Assembly: GCF_003148475.1 (NCBI RefSeq) | Contig: NZ_QGGG01000007.1 | Span: forward strand, 1 to 64,000 | Length of the DNA: 64,000 bases | Direction of reading: 5' to 3' | DNA from: Pseudaminobacter salicylatoxidans | Lineage (GTDB): Bacteria; Pseudomonadota; Alphaproteobacteria; Rhizobiales; Rhizobiaceae | Part shown: positions 37,615 through 47,567 of the stretch, in pieces | Position numbering within the stretch: position 1 is the stretch's first letter | How the letters are laid out: each line of letters begins with the position of its first letter | Position numbers and translations under genes: made by a program | The notes under the pieces: model-generated | Database searches by the model: none | Seen by the model: only the letters and a program-made list of their open reading frames with translations | What the model was told of the DNA's origin: nothing

Positions 37615-40600
37615 TTACGGCGTTGCCACCTCCATCATGCCGGTCGAGGTGCGGGCCGAATATTGCGGCCGGTACATGTCTTCGACGCTCGCGGCCGGGT
37701 GTGCATAGAGACCCGGTGTCACGGCGCGCACGACATAGGCCAGCGTGATCGAGCTCGAATCCCCTGCCTGACGGTCGAAGGCGGCGACGAAACGGTCGTC
37801 GCGGAATTCGAGATGCGCGGGCTCCGTGCGCTCCAGCCAGTCGAAATTCGACAGATCGGCGCTGGACACCAGCCCCGGATTGTCGATCTCGAAGCCGGCG
37901 GGCAACAGGTCGGTCACCAGCACGCGCGCGGGCCAGTCGTTGAGTTCGTCGATCTTCAGCACGACCACGAAGCGCTCATTCTGCTGGACGCTGGTGATGT
38001 TGGCCTCCGAGCCATCGAGCGCATAGTAGGTGCGCTGGATGTTGAAGCCGTCGCCCCCGGCGGGCAGTGACTGCGCCGGCGCGGCAACCGCGGTGACGAC
38101 CGCCTGAAGCGGGTCGTTGCCGGTGTTGGCCACGACGATCGGGTTGCTTTCCAGTTCGTTGCCGCTCACCTCCTGCGAATAGACGCCGCTATGTGCGGTG
38201 CCGTTGATGGTGAGCTGGATGGCATCGTTGTTGCTCCGCAGGGCGCGAGCGGCCAGCAACATCCAGGCCTGATCCTGAGTGCTGAGATAGGTGGTTGCCT
38301 TGCGCTCGGCGCTCACGAGATTGACGAGTTCCGGCACGACCTTCGGCGCGGGGCGGCTTTCGGCCGCGAGCGCCAGCATGGCCGCTCCGTCGCGCAGGCG
38401 CGAGCCATAGTCGGAGCGGGTGTAGTCGTGCTGCGTGTTGGCCCTGGCCAGCGAAAGTGCTGCCTGGAAGGTGGTTTCGGCCCGCTGCTGGTCGCCATAG
38501 AGCGCCAGGCTCGCGGCGAGTTGCGCAACGGCCATCGGGCTGGTGAAGGCTTCGAGCTGTGTGTCGGAATAATAGCGCAGGTCGCCGATGGAGGCTTTCT
38601 TGTTGCGGGCAAGCACATAGAGCGCATAGGCGATCTCGCTGCCTCTGCCTTGCAGGTCGGTATTGTAGGAAATGACGTTCTGCAGGTTGTCGAGCGCCTG
38701 TGAAAGCGCCTCGCGGGGCACCTCATAGTTCTTCTCGCGTGCCCGTGTCAGGAAGTCCGTGACGTAGGCATCGAGCCACAGATCGCCCGAACCCGGCCCC
38801 CACAGCCCGAAAGAGCCGCTGGAGGACTGGTTGCCCAGCACGCGATAGATCGCGTCCTGGATGCGCTTGCGCACGTCCGGATCGTCGCTCATGCCAGCAC
38901 TTTGCGCCATCTCGCTGAGATAGAGCAGCGGCAGCGCCCGGCTGGTGGTCTGTTCCGCGCAGCCATAGGGGTAGTGGTCGAGCGACATCAGCAGCGATGG
39001 CACATCGAAGGCCGAAGCGCGCGACACGCCGACGCTGACGGAAGCGCCGTCGAGCAGGCTGGTGGCGGCGAGCAGCTGGCCGTCGACACGCAGGCTGCCG
39101 CCATTGGGCTTGAGGTCGACCACGGAGCGCGTCGTCACCGGCAGGTCGGCCGGGCGGATCGGCAGCGACAGGTTCTGCTCGACATCCACGCCGTTCGCGT
39201 CATTGGCGATGCGCACGGCAATCCGCGCATTGCCTGTCGTCTGCGCAGTGAGCGGGATCGCCAGCGACTGGCGCTTGCCGCCGGTCAGCGTCACATGGTC
39301 GGGCAGGGCGCCTGCATCGGTGACGAGATTTTCGCCGGTGACGATCGAAAGCCGGTAGTCGCCATCGGGCGCATCGGTGTTGGCGATGTCGAGGCGCAGG
39401 ATCGCCTGATCGCCGGGGGCGAGGAAGCGCGGCAGGCCGGCGGTCAGCACGATCGGGTCGCGCACGATCACATCCGTCACCGCGTGGCCGACCGCCTCTT
39501 TCGTCCAGGCCACGGCCATCACGCGCACGGTGCCATTGAACTGCGGCAGGTCGAAATCGATGGTTGCCTTGCCTTCGCCGTCGAGCTGGACGGGGCCGGA
39601 GAACAGCGCCACCAGTTTTTCGGTGGGCGGACTGCCCTCGGTCGCCATGTTGCCGCCGTCGCCGCCGGTGCGCAGCCGGCCGGTGGTGCCGAGCGAGCCG
39701 TCGATCAGGCGGCCGTAGAGGTCGCGCAGTTCTATCCCGAGCTGGCGCTGGCCGAAGAACCAGTTTTCCGGGTCCGGCGCCTGATAGCGGGTGAGGTTGA
39801 GGATGCCGACGTCCACCGCCGCGACCATTACATAGGCCTCGCTTGCGGCTGATGCGCCGGTGACAGCGACGGGAATGGAAAGCGTGCGGCGCGGCTCGGT
39901 CTTTTCGGGCGGCGAGAGCGTGACGGCGAGCTTCTTCTCGCCCGGATCGATCTTCAGCCATTTCACGCCGATGGCGCGGGCGGGCATGCGCGTATCCTGC
40001 GCATCGCCCGGCCGGAAGAGCGTGGCGGTGACATAGGCGCCCGCGCCCCAGTCGTTGCCGACCGGAATATCCACGGCCGCGCCGCCTTCCGGTACGCTGG
40101 CGGTAAAGGTCTTCAGCAGCTTGTCCGCGCCCACCGTCACCAGCAGCTCGCCGGCGAAGCGCGGCGAAACCTGCAGCCTGGCCGTCTCGCCGGCGGCGTA
40201 ACTGTCCTTGTCGAGGGCGATTTCCAGCCCGTCCGGCGTCTCGGTGGAGGTTGCCTCCACGAACCAGCCGGCATTGAATTCATAGCTGGTGGCCGGACCG
40301 GTCGGATTGTCGGTCTCGATTTCGAGACGATAGCGGCCCCAATCGACGGGAAGTGAAAGCGCGGCCTCCTTGTCGGCGGCGAGATCGATCCTGCCGTTGG
40401 CGACGGCGCGGGTCAGTGTGACCGGTTCGTAATTCCAGCTATTGCCGCTGCGATACCATTGATAATTGCGCTCGATCTTGACCAGCGACCACTGCGCGCC
40501 TTGCAGGGCTGCGCGTTCGCCGCTTGGGTTCGCGGCAATGATGCTGAATTTCGCGGTCGAGCCTTGCGGCACCTCGTCGCCGGAGAAATCCGGGCGGATG

Positions 40601-43101
40601 CCGATCATGCCGGCTTGCGGGCGGATGCCGATATCGAGCGCGCGCTCCACGGCGCGCCCGCCACTCTCGCGCATGCGCACGGTGACGGCGGCATTGAGCA
40701 GCCGCGTTGTGGAGGGCAACTGATCGAGGGCGACAGGGAAGGTGGCCTTGCCGTCGTCGCCCACCGGGGGCAAGGCGGCCAGGGGAATACGCGTGGCTTC
40801 GCCTTCCTGCTCGTCGGCCAATCCGAAGAAATAGCCCTTGAACTTGTCCCAGTCGCGTTTGGTTGAAACCGTCACTTCGCCTTCCAGTGCGAGGCCGGCA
40901 GCGGGAGCGCCGTAGAGGAAGCGGCCATCGACGGTGACATTGGCCGTTTCGCCGGCTGCGATCTCGCCGCGGTCGCTGGTCAGGTCGAATTCTATGCGGT
41001 CGGGAACGAAGTCCTCGACCAGGAACATCTGCGTGGCCACCGCCGGCTGCTTGGGGTCGGTGTGGATCGCGACGTTCCAGGTGCCGCGCATGGCGTTGAC
41101 GGGCAGCGTCAGGTCCACCGCATGGCCGCCCGCCTTGGCGCCGTCCGAGATGATGCGCCGGTCCTCGACACCGTCGGGCCGGGTGAAGACGAAGGTGAGC
41201 GGCAGGTTTTCGACAGCCTTGGCGGTATCGTCGCGGGCAAGTGCTGCGACATGCACCTCCTCGCCGGCACGGTAGATGCCGCGCTCGGTCCAGGCATAGA
41301 CGTCGAGCGCGCCGGGCGCGGCGCGGCCCGCCACGCCCCGGTCGGAGAGGTCGAAGCCGGCGCGGGTCATGTCGAGGAAGACGAAATCGTCGTCGCCCCG
41401 GCTCGCCATCAGCACGGCAGGCACCATTCCGCCGGTGCCGCGCGTGAGGCCCGGCGTGAAGGCGACACGGCCATCCGCGTCGGTCATGGCCTTGCCCAGA
41501 ACTTCATTGTTGCGGGCCAGCAGCGTCAGCTCAACGCCGGCGAGCGGCCGGGCGGTGCCGAGCGAACGGGCAAACACGTTGAGCCCGTCCTGACCGGTAT
41601 AGGTGGAAAGGCCGATATCTGAGACGACGAACCACTGGGTGGCCCTGGCCTGATAGGTCTCGCTGCGGTCGTTGACCGGCTGCGCGGTCAGCACATAGAC
41701 GCCGGGCTTGCGTTCGGGCAGCGCCTCATCGACCGGGAAGCTGGTGGTGACTTCCTTGTTGAGTTCGTTGCCGGCGATTTCGATCTGGCCCTTCCAGACC
41801 GGCTCGCCCATCTGGTCGGAGATGTTGGAGAGGTCGTAGCCGTCGAGCTGGCGCAGGAACTGGTAGCCGGAGAGAAGCTGCGCCAGCGAGCGGTCGTTGA
41901 TGCGGAACAGCTTGACGTCAGCGGCGTCCATATTGACGCTGACCAGCGGAATGCCCCGCCGCGCGGTGGCCGGCAGGACAAAACTGTCGCCGGTGAAGCG
42001 CACGGAAGGCGTGCGGTCCTGTACATAGACGGAAAGCGTCACCGGCGCGGCCAGCGCCTCGCCGATCGCCGCCGGCAGGCCGGCGCGGAAGGTGAGGCGA
42101 TAGTGCCGGCCATGCTCCAGCCCCTCGACGCAGATCTGCTTGTCTTTCGCCTCGATGGCTTTGGGCGTGGCATCGTCCAGTTTCACGAAGGGTGTGTAAT
42201 CGAGGCCGGTCTTGACCAGATCTTCGGAAAACTGGGCGCAGATGCGCGGCGAGGCGCTGTCATTGTCCACCGTATGTTCGACAATGCGGAAACCCTTGCG
42301 GGCCTTCAGATCCTCATAGTCCGCGCGCACGGAGGCCGAATTCTCGATCGCCAGGCTGGCTTCATAGGCTTGCAGGGCAGGGCGATAGAGTTCGCGCCTG
42401 TCGAGCGCGGCCGCCAGCAGGGCAAGCGCGTCTGCGCGGGCGGCTGCGGTGCGTGACGCCTGATAGCCGTTCCATGCGGCAGAGGTGCCATCGCGCTGGA
42501 GCTTCGCGTTTTCCTGGTCGTTGGCCGGCGCTGTGCCGAGGATGGAGCGGGCGAGGCTGATCCAGAGCGCGCTGTCATCCGGCGAAGTCGCCACCGCCAT
42601 GGTGAACTTCTCCATCGCCGTGCGCGGATCGCCGTTTCGCATGGCGTCGTTGCCTGCGTCGGTCAGCGCGGCCAGCCCTTCCTCGCCGGTGGTGACATTG
42701 CCGAGATCGGCACGGAAGCGGCGGGCTTCATCGACCAGATTGGCGGCAAAGAAGGAAAGCTCGGGCGCTGCCCCGATGTCGGGCGCGCCGTCCTGCGTCA
42801 CCACCTTGCCGGCAACCGCACCGGAGAAGGGCTTCAACTGGCTGAAGTCGGACTTCAGGAAGCACCACCTGGCCTTGGTGTTGTAGGTGAAGGCGTGGCA
42901 GGCGGAGTCACCGAGGCAGGTGCTCTTGCACTGATCGAGCGACAGGTTCTGCTCGGAGCGCAGGTCGAAGCCGAAGTAGTCGCTGTCGGGCGTGGTGACG
43001 ATGGATCGGGCCTCGACGGCCAGCGCCGGTGCCGAGAGCGGCAGCAAAGCCAGGAAGAGGAATGCAAAAGCCGAATAAACACGAGCCGCGCGATTTGACA
43101 T
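37615..43101 (-). CDS. alpha-2-macroglobulin family protein with N-terminal PAN domain
   Basis: Very large periplasmic protease trap, 1,828 residues. A signal peptide (about 1-29, ending APALA-VEA) has no lipobox Cys. A PAN/apple-like module follows at about 38-100 (Cys58, Cys62, Cys68, Cys80 in DQCKSTCLGDSACHAF and RWCFLKS), then stacked macroglobulin domains and a bait-type region. The thioester motif is YGCAEQTT with Cys1381, the covalent trap that distinguishes thioester-bearing bacterial A2Ms. ATG at 43101 (GGGGAACC upstream) is preferred to an ATG 14 codons earlier. With PBP1C it is thought to protect and repair the envelope after protease attack. Confidence 0.93.
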   Translation of the reverse strand: MSNRAARVYSAFAFLFLALLPLSAPALAVEARSIVTTPDSDYFGFDLRSEQNLSLDQCKSTCLGDSACHAFTYNTKARWCFLKSDFSQLKPFSGAVAGKVVTQDGAPDIGAAPELSFFAANLVDEARRFRADLGNVTTGEEGLAALTDAGNDAMRNGDPRTAMEKFTMAVATSPDDSALWISLARSILGTAPANDQENAKLQRDGTSAAWNGYQASRTAAARADALALLAAALDRRELYRPALQAYEASLAIENSASVRADYEDLKARKGFRIVEHTVDNDSASPRICAQFSEDLVKTGLDYTPFVKLDDATPKAIEAKDKQICVEGLEHGRHYRLTFRAGLPAAIGEALAAPVTLSVYVQDRTPSVRFTGDSFVLPATARRGIPLVSVNMDAADVKLFRINDRSLAQLLSGYQFLRQLDGYDLSNISDQMGEPVWKGQIEIAGNELNKEVTTSFPVDEALPERKPGVYVLTAQPVNDRSETYQARATQWFVVSDIGLSTYTGQDGLNVFARSLGTARPLAGVELTLLARNNEVLGKAMTDADGRVAFTPGLTRGTGGMVPAVLMASRGDDDFVFLDMTRAGFDLSDRGVAGRAAPGALDVYAWTERGIYRAGEEVHVAALARDDTAKAVENLPLTFVFTRPDGVEDRRIISDGAKAGGHAVDLTLPVNAMRGTWNVAIHTDPKQPAVATQMFLVEDFVPDRIEFDLTSDRGEIAAGETANVTVDGRFLYGAPAAGLALEGEVTVSTKRDWDKFKGYFFGLADEQEGEATRIPLAALPPVGDDGKATFPVALDQLPSTTRLLNAAVTVRMRESGGRAVERALDIGIRPQAGMIGIRPDFSGDEVPQGSTAKFSIIAANPSGERAALQGAQWSLVKIERNYQWYRSGNSWNYEPVTLTRAVANGRIDLAADKEAALSLPVDWGRYRLEIETDNPTGPATSYEFNAGWFVEATSTETPDGLEIALDKDSYAAGETARLQVSPRFAGELLVTVGADKLLKTFTASVPEGGAAVDIPVGNDWGAGAYVTATLFRPGDAQDTRMPARAIGVKWLKIDPGEKKLAVTLSPPEKTEPRRTLSIPVAVTGASAASEAYVMVAAVDVGILNLTRYQAPDPENWFFGQRQLGIELRDLYGRLIDGSLGTTGRLRTGGDGGNMATEGSPPTEKLVALFSGPVQLDGEGKATIDFDLPQFNGTVRVMAVAWTKEAVGHAVTDVIVRDPIVLTAGLPRFLAPGDQAILRLDIANTDAPDGDYRLSIVTGENLVTDAGALPDHVTLTGGKRQSLAIPLTAQTTGNARIAVRIANDANGVDVEQNLSLPIRPADLPVTTRSVVDLKPNGGSLRVDGQLLAATSLLDGASVSVGVSRASAFDVPSLLMSLDHYPYGCAEQTTSRALPLLYLSEMAQSAGMSDDPDVRKRIQDAIYRVLGNQSSSGSFGLWGPGSGDLWLDAYVTDFLTRAREKNYEVPREALSQALDNLQNVISYNTDLQGRGSEIAYALYVLARNKKASIGDLRYYSDTQLEAFTSPMAVAQLAASLALYGDQQRAETTFQAALSLARANTQHDYTRSDYGSRLRDGAAMLALAAESRPAPKVVPELVNLVSAERKATTYLSTQDQAWMLLAARALRSNNDAIQLTINGTAHSGVYSQEVSGNELESNPIVVANTGNDPLQAVVTAVAAPAQSLPAGGDGFNIQRTYYALDGSEANITSVQQNERFVVVLKIDELNDWPARVLVTDLLPAGFEIDNPGLVSSADLSNFDWLERTEPAHLEFRDDRFVAAFDRQAGDSSSITLAYVVRAVTPGLYAHPAASVEDMYRPQYSARTSTGMMEVATP

Positions 43102-43612
43102 GGGGTTCCCCTTCGGTCGCTGCTGCATTTTCCGAATGTCCATGTGACCAAGCCGGGGGCATGCTTGTCAACGGACCGGCGTAGCCTTGTAGTCGCCGAG
43201 GATGACATTTCGACGTCATTTTCGTCGGAAAAATACGCACGGCGATGTGGTGGCAGTTCGGCTCTCCTGACAATCGCGGTCAGGAGCTTTCCACAACTTT
43301 TGATGGCAATAGCTGCGCCTGGCTGTCGAGCAAGCGGCGCGAGGCCACGCCCGATCTTGCGTCGAAGCATGCCGGCGCTGGCCGATTTGCGACAGGACTG
43401 CTGACCTTGCCAAGCACGCGGGATTTCGGCGGAAAGGGCTGTGAAATACCAATGAAATACCAATATCACGCCAATTTTGTCGTAATTCCGTAACCGACAT
43501 GCCATCCAAAATTGCACATTCGCCCTGCTTTTGCGACCCGAGCTTTTGACATCGAAGCCGGGATGCGAAATGCTAATCGGCGGAAAGCTAGAAAAATAAT
43601 GGGAGAACAATA
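43102..43612. other. divergent promoter region with tandem 11-base repeat
   Basis: The 511 bases between the macroglobulin gene (minus) and the peptide operon (plus) hold no gene I can support. Visible structure: a perfect CTCCTGAC-N7-GTCAGGAG hairpin (43264-43286), an ATGAC-N8-GTCAT dyad near 43202, a perfect tandem duplication of TGAAATACCAA (43442-43463), and TTGACA (43546-43551) as a possible -35 for the peptide operon. The right third is AT-richer than its surroundings. Confidence 0.5.
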
Positions 43613-45268
43613 ATGAAATTCTACAAGAGCAATGGGGATCGTGTGCCCGATCACATCCGCGACCTTGCGCGGGACGTGAAGTCGGGCAACGTGGATCGCC
43701 GCGAATTCCTTGCTTTGGCTAGCATTTTTGGCGCCACGACGGCTATGGCATACGGCATGATCGGGCTTGCCGCGCCTACGCCCGCACTGGCCCAGGAAGA
43801 GCCGAAAAAGGGTGGCGTGCTGAAGGTGTCGATGTTCGTCAAGGCGAACAAGGATCCGCGTACGGCCGACTGGTCGGAAATCGCCAACGCCATGCGCCAG
43901 TCGCTGGAACCGCTCATCAAGTTCACGCGCGATTTCGCCTTCGAGGGCCGGCTGGTCGAGAGCTGGGATATCAATGACGACGCGACGGAATATGTGCTGC
44001 ATGTGCGCCAGGGCGTGACCTGGAACAACGGCGACAAATTCGACGCGGACGACGTGATCTACAACCTCACGCGCTGGTGCGACCAGACCGTCGAGGGCAA
44101 TTCGATGACGCAACGTCTGGGCACGCTCATCGACCCCGATACGAAAAAGCTGCGCGAGGGGGCAGTCGAGAAGGTCGATGATCACACGGTGAAGCTGAAA
44201 CTCTCCGAGCCGGACGTGACGATCATTCCCGGCTTCTCCGACTATCCGGCTCTGCTGGTGCATCCGAGCTTCGACGAGACCGGCGCGGATTGGGTGAAGA
44301 ACCCGATTGGAACCGGGCCTTTCGATCTGGTTTCCTACGATGTCGGCAACCGCGTCGTCTACAAGCGCCGCGAGAACGGCCAGTGGTGGGGCGGCGAGCC
44401 CTATCTCGACGGTATCGAGTTCATCGACTATGGCACCGATCCGTCGGCCGAGGTCAGTGCGTTCGAAGCTGGTGAAATCCACACCAACTACGAAACCACG
44501 GCCGATTATGTCAGCATTCTCGACGGTCTCGACCTGGTCAAGTCGGACGTGAAGACCTCCACGACGCTCACCATTCGCATGAACGTCTCCAACAAACCCT
44601 ATGACGACCAGAAGGTGCGCAAGGCCGTGCAGCTTGGCGTCGACAACAATGTCGTGCTGCAACTCGGCATGAACAATGCCGGCACCAAGGCGGACAACTA
44701 CCATGTGGCGCCGATCCAGCCCGACTGGGCCGAGATCGGGACGCATGAGCGCGACATCGAAAAGGCCAAGGCCATGATCAAGGAGGCCGGGCAGGAGAAT
44801 TTCGAGCACGAGATCATTTCGGTCGACGAGAACTGGCACAAGAACAGCTGCGACGCGGTTGCCGCGCAGCTTCGCGAAGCCGGATTCAAGGTGAAGCGGA
44901 CCGTGCTGCCGGGCTCCACCTTCTGGAACGACTGGACGAAATATCCCTTCTCCGCAACCAACTGGAACATGCGCCCGCTGGGCATCCAGGTCGTCGCGCT
45001 TGCCTACAAGACCGGCGGAAGCTGGAACGAGACGGCCTACGCCAATCCCGATCTCGACAAGCTGATCGACCAGGCCGTGTCGATCGGCGACAACGAGAAG
45101 CGCAAGGCGGTGATGAAGGATATCGAGCAGATCATCCAGGATTCAGGCATCATCATCCAGCCCTACTGGCGCAACCTCTACCGACACTCGGTTGCCGAGG
45201 TGAAGGATTTCGGCATGCACCCGATGTTCGAGATCGACCTGCACAAGGTCTGGCTCGACCAGGCGTAA
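43613..45268 (+). CDS. peptide/solute-binding protein of a Dpp-type ABC importer
   Basis: Periplasmic SBP_bac_5 receptor, 551 residues. A long N-terminal region leads to a twin-arginine-like signal ([19 protein letters not shown], residues about 26-44) and cleavage near ALA-QEE, so Tat export is likely. Mature landmarks are [49 protein letters not shown] and [13 protein letters not shown]. The ligand may be di- or oligopeptides or another cationic solute; it cannot be fixed from sequence. Start: ATG at 43613 after GGGAGAAC. Followed by a hairpin, then the permease genes. Confidence 0.9.
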   Translation: MKFYKSNGDRVPDHIRDLARDVKSGNVDRREFLALASIFGATTAMAYGMIGLAAPTPALAQEEPKKGGVLKVSMFVKANKDPRTADWSEIANAMRQSLEPLIKFTRDFAFEGRLVESWDINDDATEYVLHVRQGVTWNNGDKFDADDVIYNLTRWCDQTVEGNSMTQRLGTLIDPDTKKLREGAVEKVDDHTVKLKLSEPDVTIIPGFSDYPALLVHPSFDETGADWVKNPIGTGPFDLVSYDVGNRVVYKRRENGQWWGGEPYLDGIEFIDYGTDPSAEVSAFEAGEIHTNYETTADYVSILDGLDLVKSDVKTSTTLTIRMNVSNKPYDDQKVRKAVQLGVDNNVVLQLGMNNAGTKADNYHVAPIQPDWAEIGTHERDIEKAKAMIKEAGQENFEHEIISVDENWHKNSCDAVAAQLREAGFKVKRTVLPGSTFWNDWTKYPFSATNWNMRPLGIQVVALAYKTGGSWNETAYANPDLDKLIDQAVSIGDNEKRKAVMKDIEQIIQDSGIIIQPYWRNLYRHSVAEVKDFGMHPMFEIDLHKVWLDQA

Positions 45269-45283
45269 GCGCGATCCGGATAT

Positions 45284-45311
45284 GGATAAGGGGCCGGGCG
45301 GCCCCTTATCC
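45284..45311 (+). terminator. intercistronic stem-loop in the peptide operon
   Basis: GGATAAGGGGCC (45284-45295) and GGCCCCTTATCC (45300-45311) are perfect 12-base complements around GGGC, 15 bases after the binding-protein stop. Only TTC follows, so it is more likely an attenuator or 3' protective structure than a full terminator. Confidence 0.65.
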
Positions 45312-45359
45312 TTCATGGGTTGATCTTATCGGACCCCAATCCGATCGGCAGGGGGATTC

Positions 45360-46394
45360 ATGCTTGCATTCGTAGTGCGTCGCCTCGGAACCATGATCCT
45401 GACCATGGTGTGCCTGACACTCGTGGTCTTCTTTATGGTCAATCTGGAGCCGAACCTGACCAAGCTGGCATTGAGCCAGATGGATATGCGCGCCACCCGC
45501 GCCGACCAGGAACACTGGCTTGAGCGCAACGGCTATCGGGAACCCTTTTTCGTCCGCTATGGCCAGTGGATCGGCGTGGTCAAGAAGCAGCCGATCGTCG
45601 ATCCCGAGACCGGCAAGGCAACGGCGCGCTTCTCGTTTTGCAGCGATCCCGTGACGCCGGTCTATTCGGGGGTGCTGCAGGGCGATTTCGGCTGCTCGAC
45701 GAAATTCAGGACAACCGTGTCCTCGAAACTCTTCCCGGCACTCGGCGCCACGGGCATCCTCATGTTCTGGGTACTGGTCGTCATGGTTCCGGTTTCGCTG
45801 CTGATCGGCATATTGGCGGGTATGCGCGAGGGCACGCGCATGGACCGAACATTGTCGGTGGCCTCGATCGCATCGACGGCGACGCCCGAATATGTGTCGG
45901 GCGTGATCTTCACCGTCGTGTTCGCCTCGTGGCTCGGCTGGCTGAACGGCTCGGCGGCTTCGGCCTCGCGCGGCATCACCTTCTACAATTTCACGCTGCC
46001 GGTGATGACGCTCGCTATCTACGGCATCGGCTATATCGCGCGCATGACGCGCGCCTCCATGGTGGAGGTGATGACGCAGCAATATATCCGCACCGCGCGG
46101 CTGAAGGGTCTCGGTTTCGGCGCGGTGGTAGTGAAGCATGCCCTGCGCAACGCGCTGATCGCGCCCTTCACAGTGATCATGCTTCAGTTTCCCTGGCTGC
46201 TCACCGGCGTCGTCATCGTCGAAGTGATGTTCCGCTACCAGGGCTTCGGCTACACGCTGGTGGAAGCCGCCAGCAACAACGACATCGACCTGTTGCTCGG
46301 CTGTTCGCTGGTTTCGGTGTTCGTCGTGCTGTTCACCCAGCTCATTTCCGATCTGGGGTACGCCTATCTCAATCCGCGCATCAGGGTGCAGTAA
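45360..46394 (+). CDS. Dpp-type ABC permease, subunit B
   Basis: Inner-membrane permease of 344 residues in the DppB/OppB position. N-terminal helix VRRLGTMILTMVCLTLVVFF, then a large periplasmic segment, and the EAA loop region (TARLKGLGFGAVVVKHALRN) before the last helices. The periplasmic segment has an insert with GKATARFSFCSDPVTPVYSG that is longer than in E. coli DppB. ATG at 45360 after AGGGGGATTC. One base before the next permease gene. Confidence 0.9.
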   Translation: MLAFVVRRLGTMILTMVCLTLVVFFMVNLEPNLTKLALSQMDMRATRADQEHWLERNGYREPFFVRYGQWIGVVKKQPIVDPETGKATARFSFCSDPVTPVYSGVLQGDFGCSTKFRTTVSSKLFPALGATGILMFWVLVVMVPVSLLIGILAGMREGTRMDRTLSVASIASTATPEYVSGVIFTVVFASWLGWLNGSAASASRGITFYNFTLPVMTLAIYGIGYIARMTRASMVEVMTQQYIRTARLKGLGFGAVVVKHALRNALIAPFTVIMLQFPWLLTGVVIVEVMFRYQGFGYTLVEAASNNDIDLLLGCSLVSVFVVLFTQLISDLGYAYLNPRIRVQ

Positions 46395-46395
46395 G

Positions 46396-47556
46396 ATGGG
46401 GACGGTGGAATATCTGACGGTTACGCAGATCGTGCTCGGCGTGCTGGTGCGGTTCTGGATCGTGTGGGTGGCGCTTGGCCTTGTGCTGGCGGCGAGCTTC
46501 ACGTTCAAGAAGCGCCTCGGCCTTTACGGCCAGCTCTTCGACAGCGGCGTGGGCATTGCCGGTGTGGTGCTGTGCCTGTTCTGGCTGTTCACGGCGATGT
46601 TCGCCAGCCACATCTCGCCTTTCAACCCGCTCACGCAGATTCCCGTCATGAAGGACGTGCTGCCGGGAGCGATCGATCCGGCGTCGGGCAAGCCCTTCCT
46701 GTTCGGCGGCGACAAACTGGCGCGCGACGTGTTCAGCCGCATGGTCTATGGCAGCCGGATCGTGCTGGCCATCGCACCCGCCGCCACCGCTTTCGCGCTG
46801 ATGGTCGGCATCACATTGGGGCTGGCGGCTGGCTATTTCGGTGGCAGGATCGATACTTTCCTGTCCTTCCTGGCCAATCTGGTGCTGGCTTTCCCGGTGA
46901 TCCTGCTGTTCTACCTGCTGGTGACGCCGGGCATCATGGACACGCCCATCCCCTATGCCATGGCGGGGCTGTTCTTCGTGTTCCCGATCATCTTCTTCTG
47001 CGTGCTGTTCTACACGCGTTTCAGGCATCGTCCGGAACGGCTCTATCCGCTGCTTGCCGTGACGCTGGTGCTGGGTGGCTGGGTCTATGCGGGGCTGGTG
47101 TTCAACGCCGATCCGCTGAACCTCATCAGTCTTGCGCCCAACGAACTGAATATCTTCGTGGCCGTGGTGTTCGCGTCCAGCCCCGGCGTGTTCCGCATCG
47201 TGCGTGGGCTGACCATGGATATCAAGACCCGCGACTATGTGGCGGCCGCGCAGACGCGTGGCGAGCGGCCATGGTATATCATGCTGTGGGAAATCCTGCC
47301 CAACGCACGCGGGCCGCTGATCGTGGATACCTGCCTGCGCGTGGGCTACACGACCATCCTGCTCGGCACGCTCGGCTATTTCGGGCTCGGGCTGGCGCCG
47401 GAAAGCCCCGATTGGGGCACGGCGATCAAGGACGCCAGCCGGCTGCTGCGCTCGGCCATCCACCCGGCGCTGCCGCCGACCATCGCGCTGATGTCGTTCG
47501 TGCTCGGGCTGAACCTGCTGGCCGATGCGCTGCGCGAACAATCGCTGAAGGATTGA
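46396..47556 (+). CDS. Dpp-type ABC permease, subunit C
   Basis: Inner-membrane permease of 386 residues, longer than DppC (about 300) because of an extra helix pair in the middle (FPIIFFCVLFYTRFRHRPER to VLGGWVYAGLVFNADP). Standard elements: LARDVFSRMVYGSRIVL, the EAA loop YVAAAQTRGERPWYIMLWEI and GYFGLGLAPESPDWGTAI. It starts one base after the subunit B stop and its stop overlaps an ATG of the ATPase frame. Confidence 0.9.
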   Translation: MGTVEYLTVTQIVLGVLVRFWIVWVALGLVLAASFTFKKRLGLYGQLFDSGVGIAGVVLCLFWLFTAMFASHISPFNPLTQIPVMKDVLPGAIDPASGKPFLFGGDKLARDVFSRMVYGSRIVLAIAPAATAFALMVGITLGLAAGYFGGRIDTFLSFLANLVLAFPVILLFYLLVTPGIMDTPIPYAMAGLFFVFPIIFFCVLFYTRFRHRPERLYPLLAVTLVLGGWVYAGLVFNADPLNLISLAPNELNIFVAVVFASSPGVFRIVRGLTMDIKTRDYVAAAQTRGERPWYIMLWEILPNARGPLIVDTCLRVGYTTILLGTLGYFGLGLAPESPDWGTAIKDASRLLRSAIHPALPPTIALMSFVLGLNLLADALREQSLKD

Positions 47557-47567
47557 TGGAGATCGCC

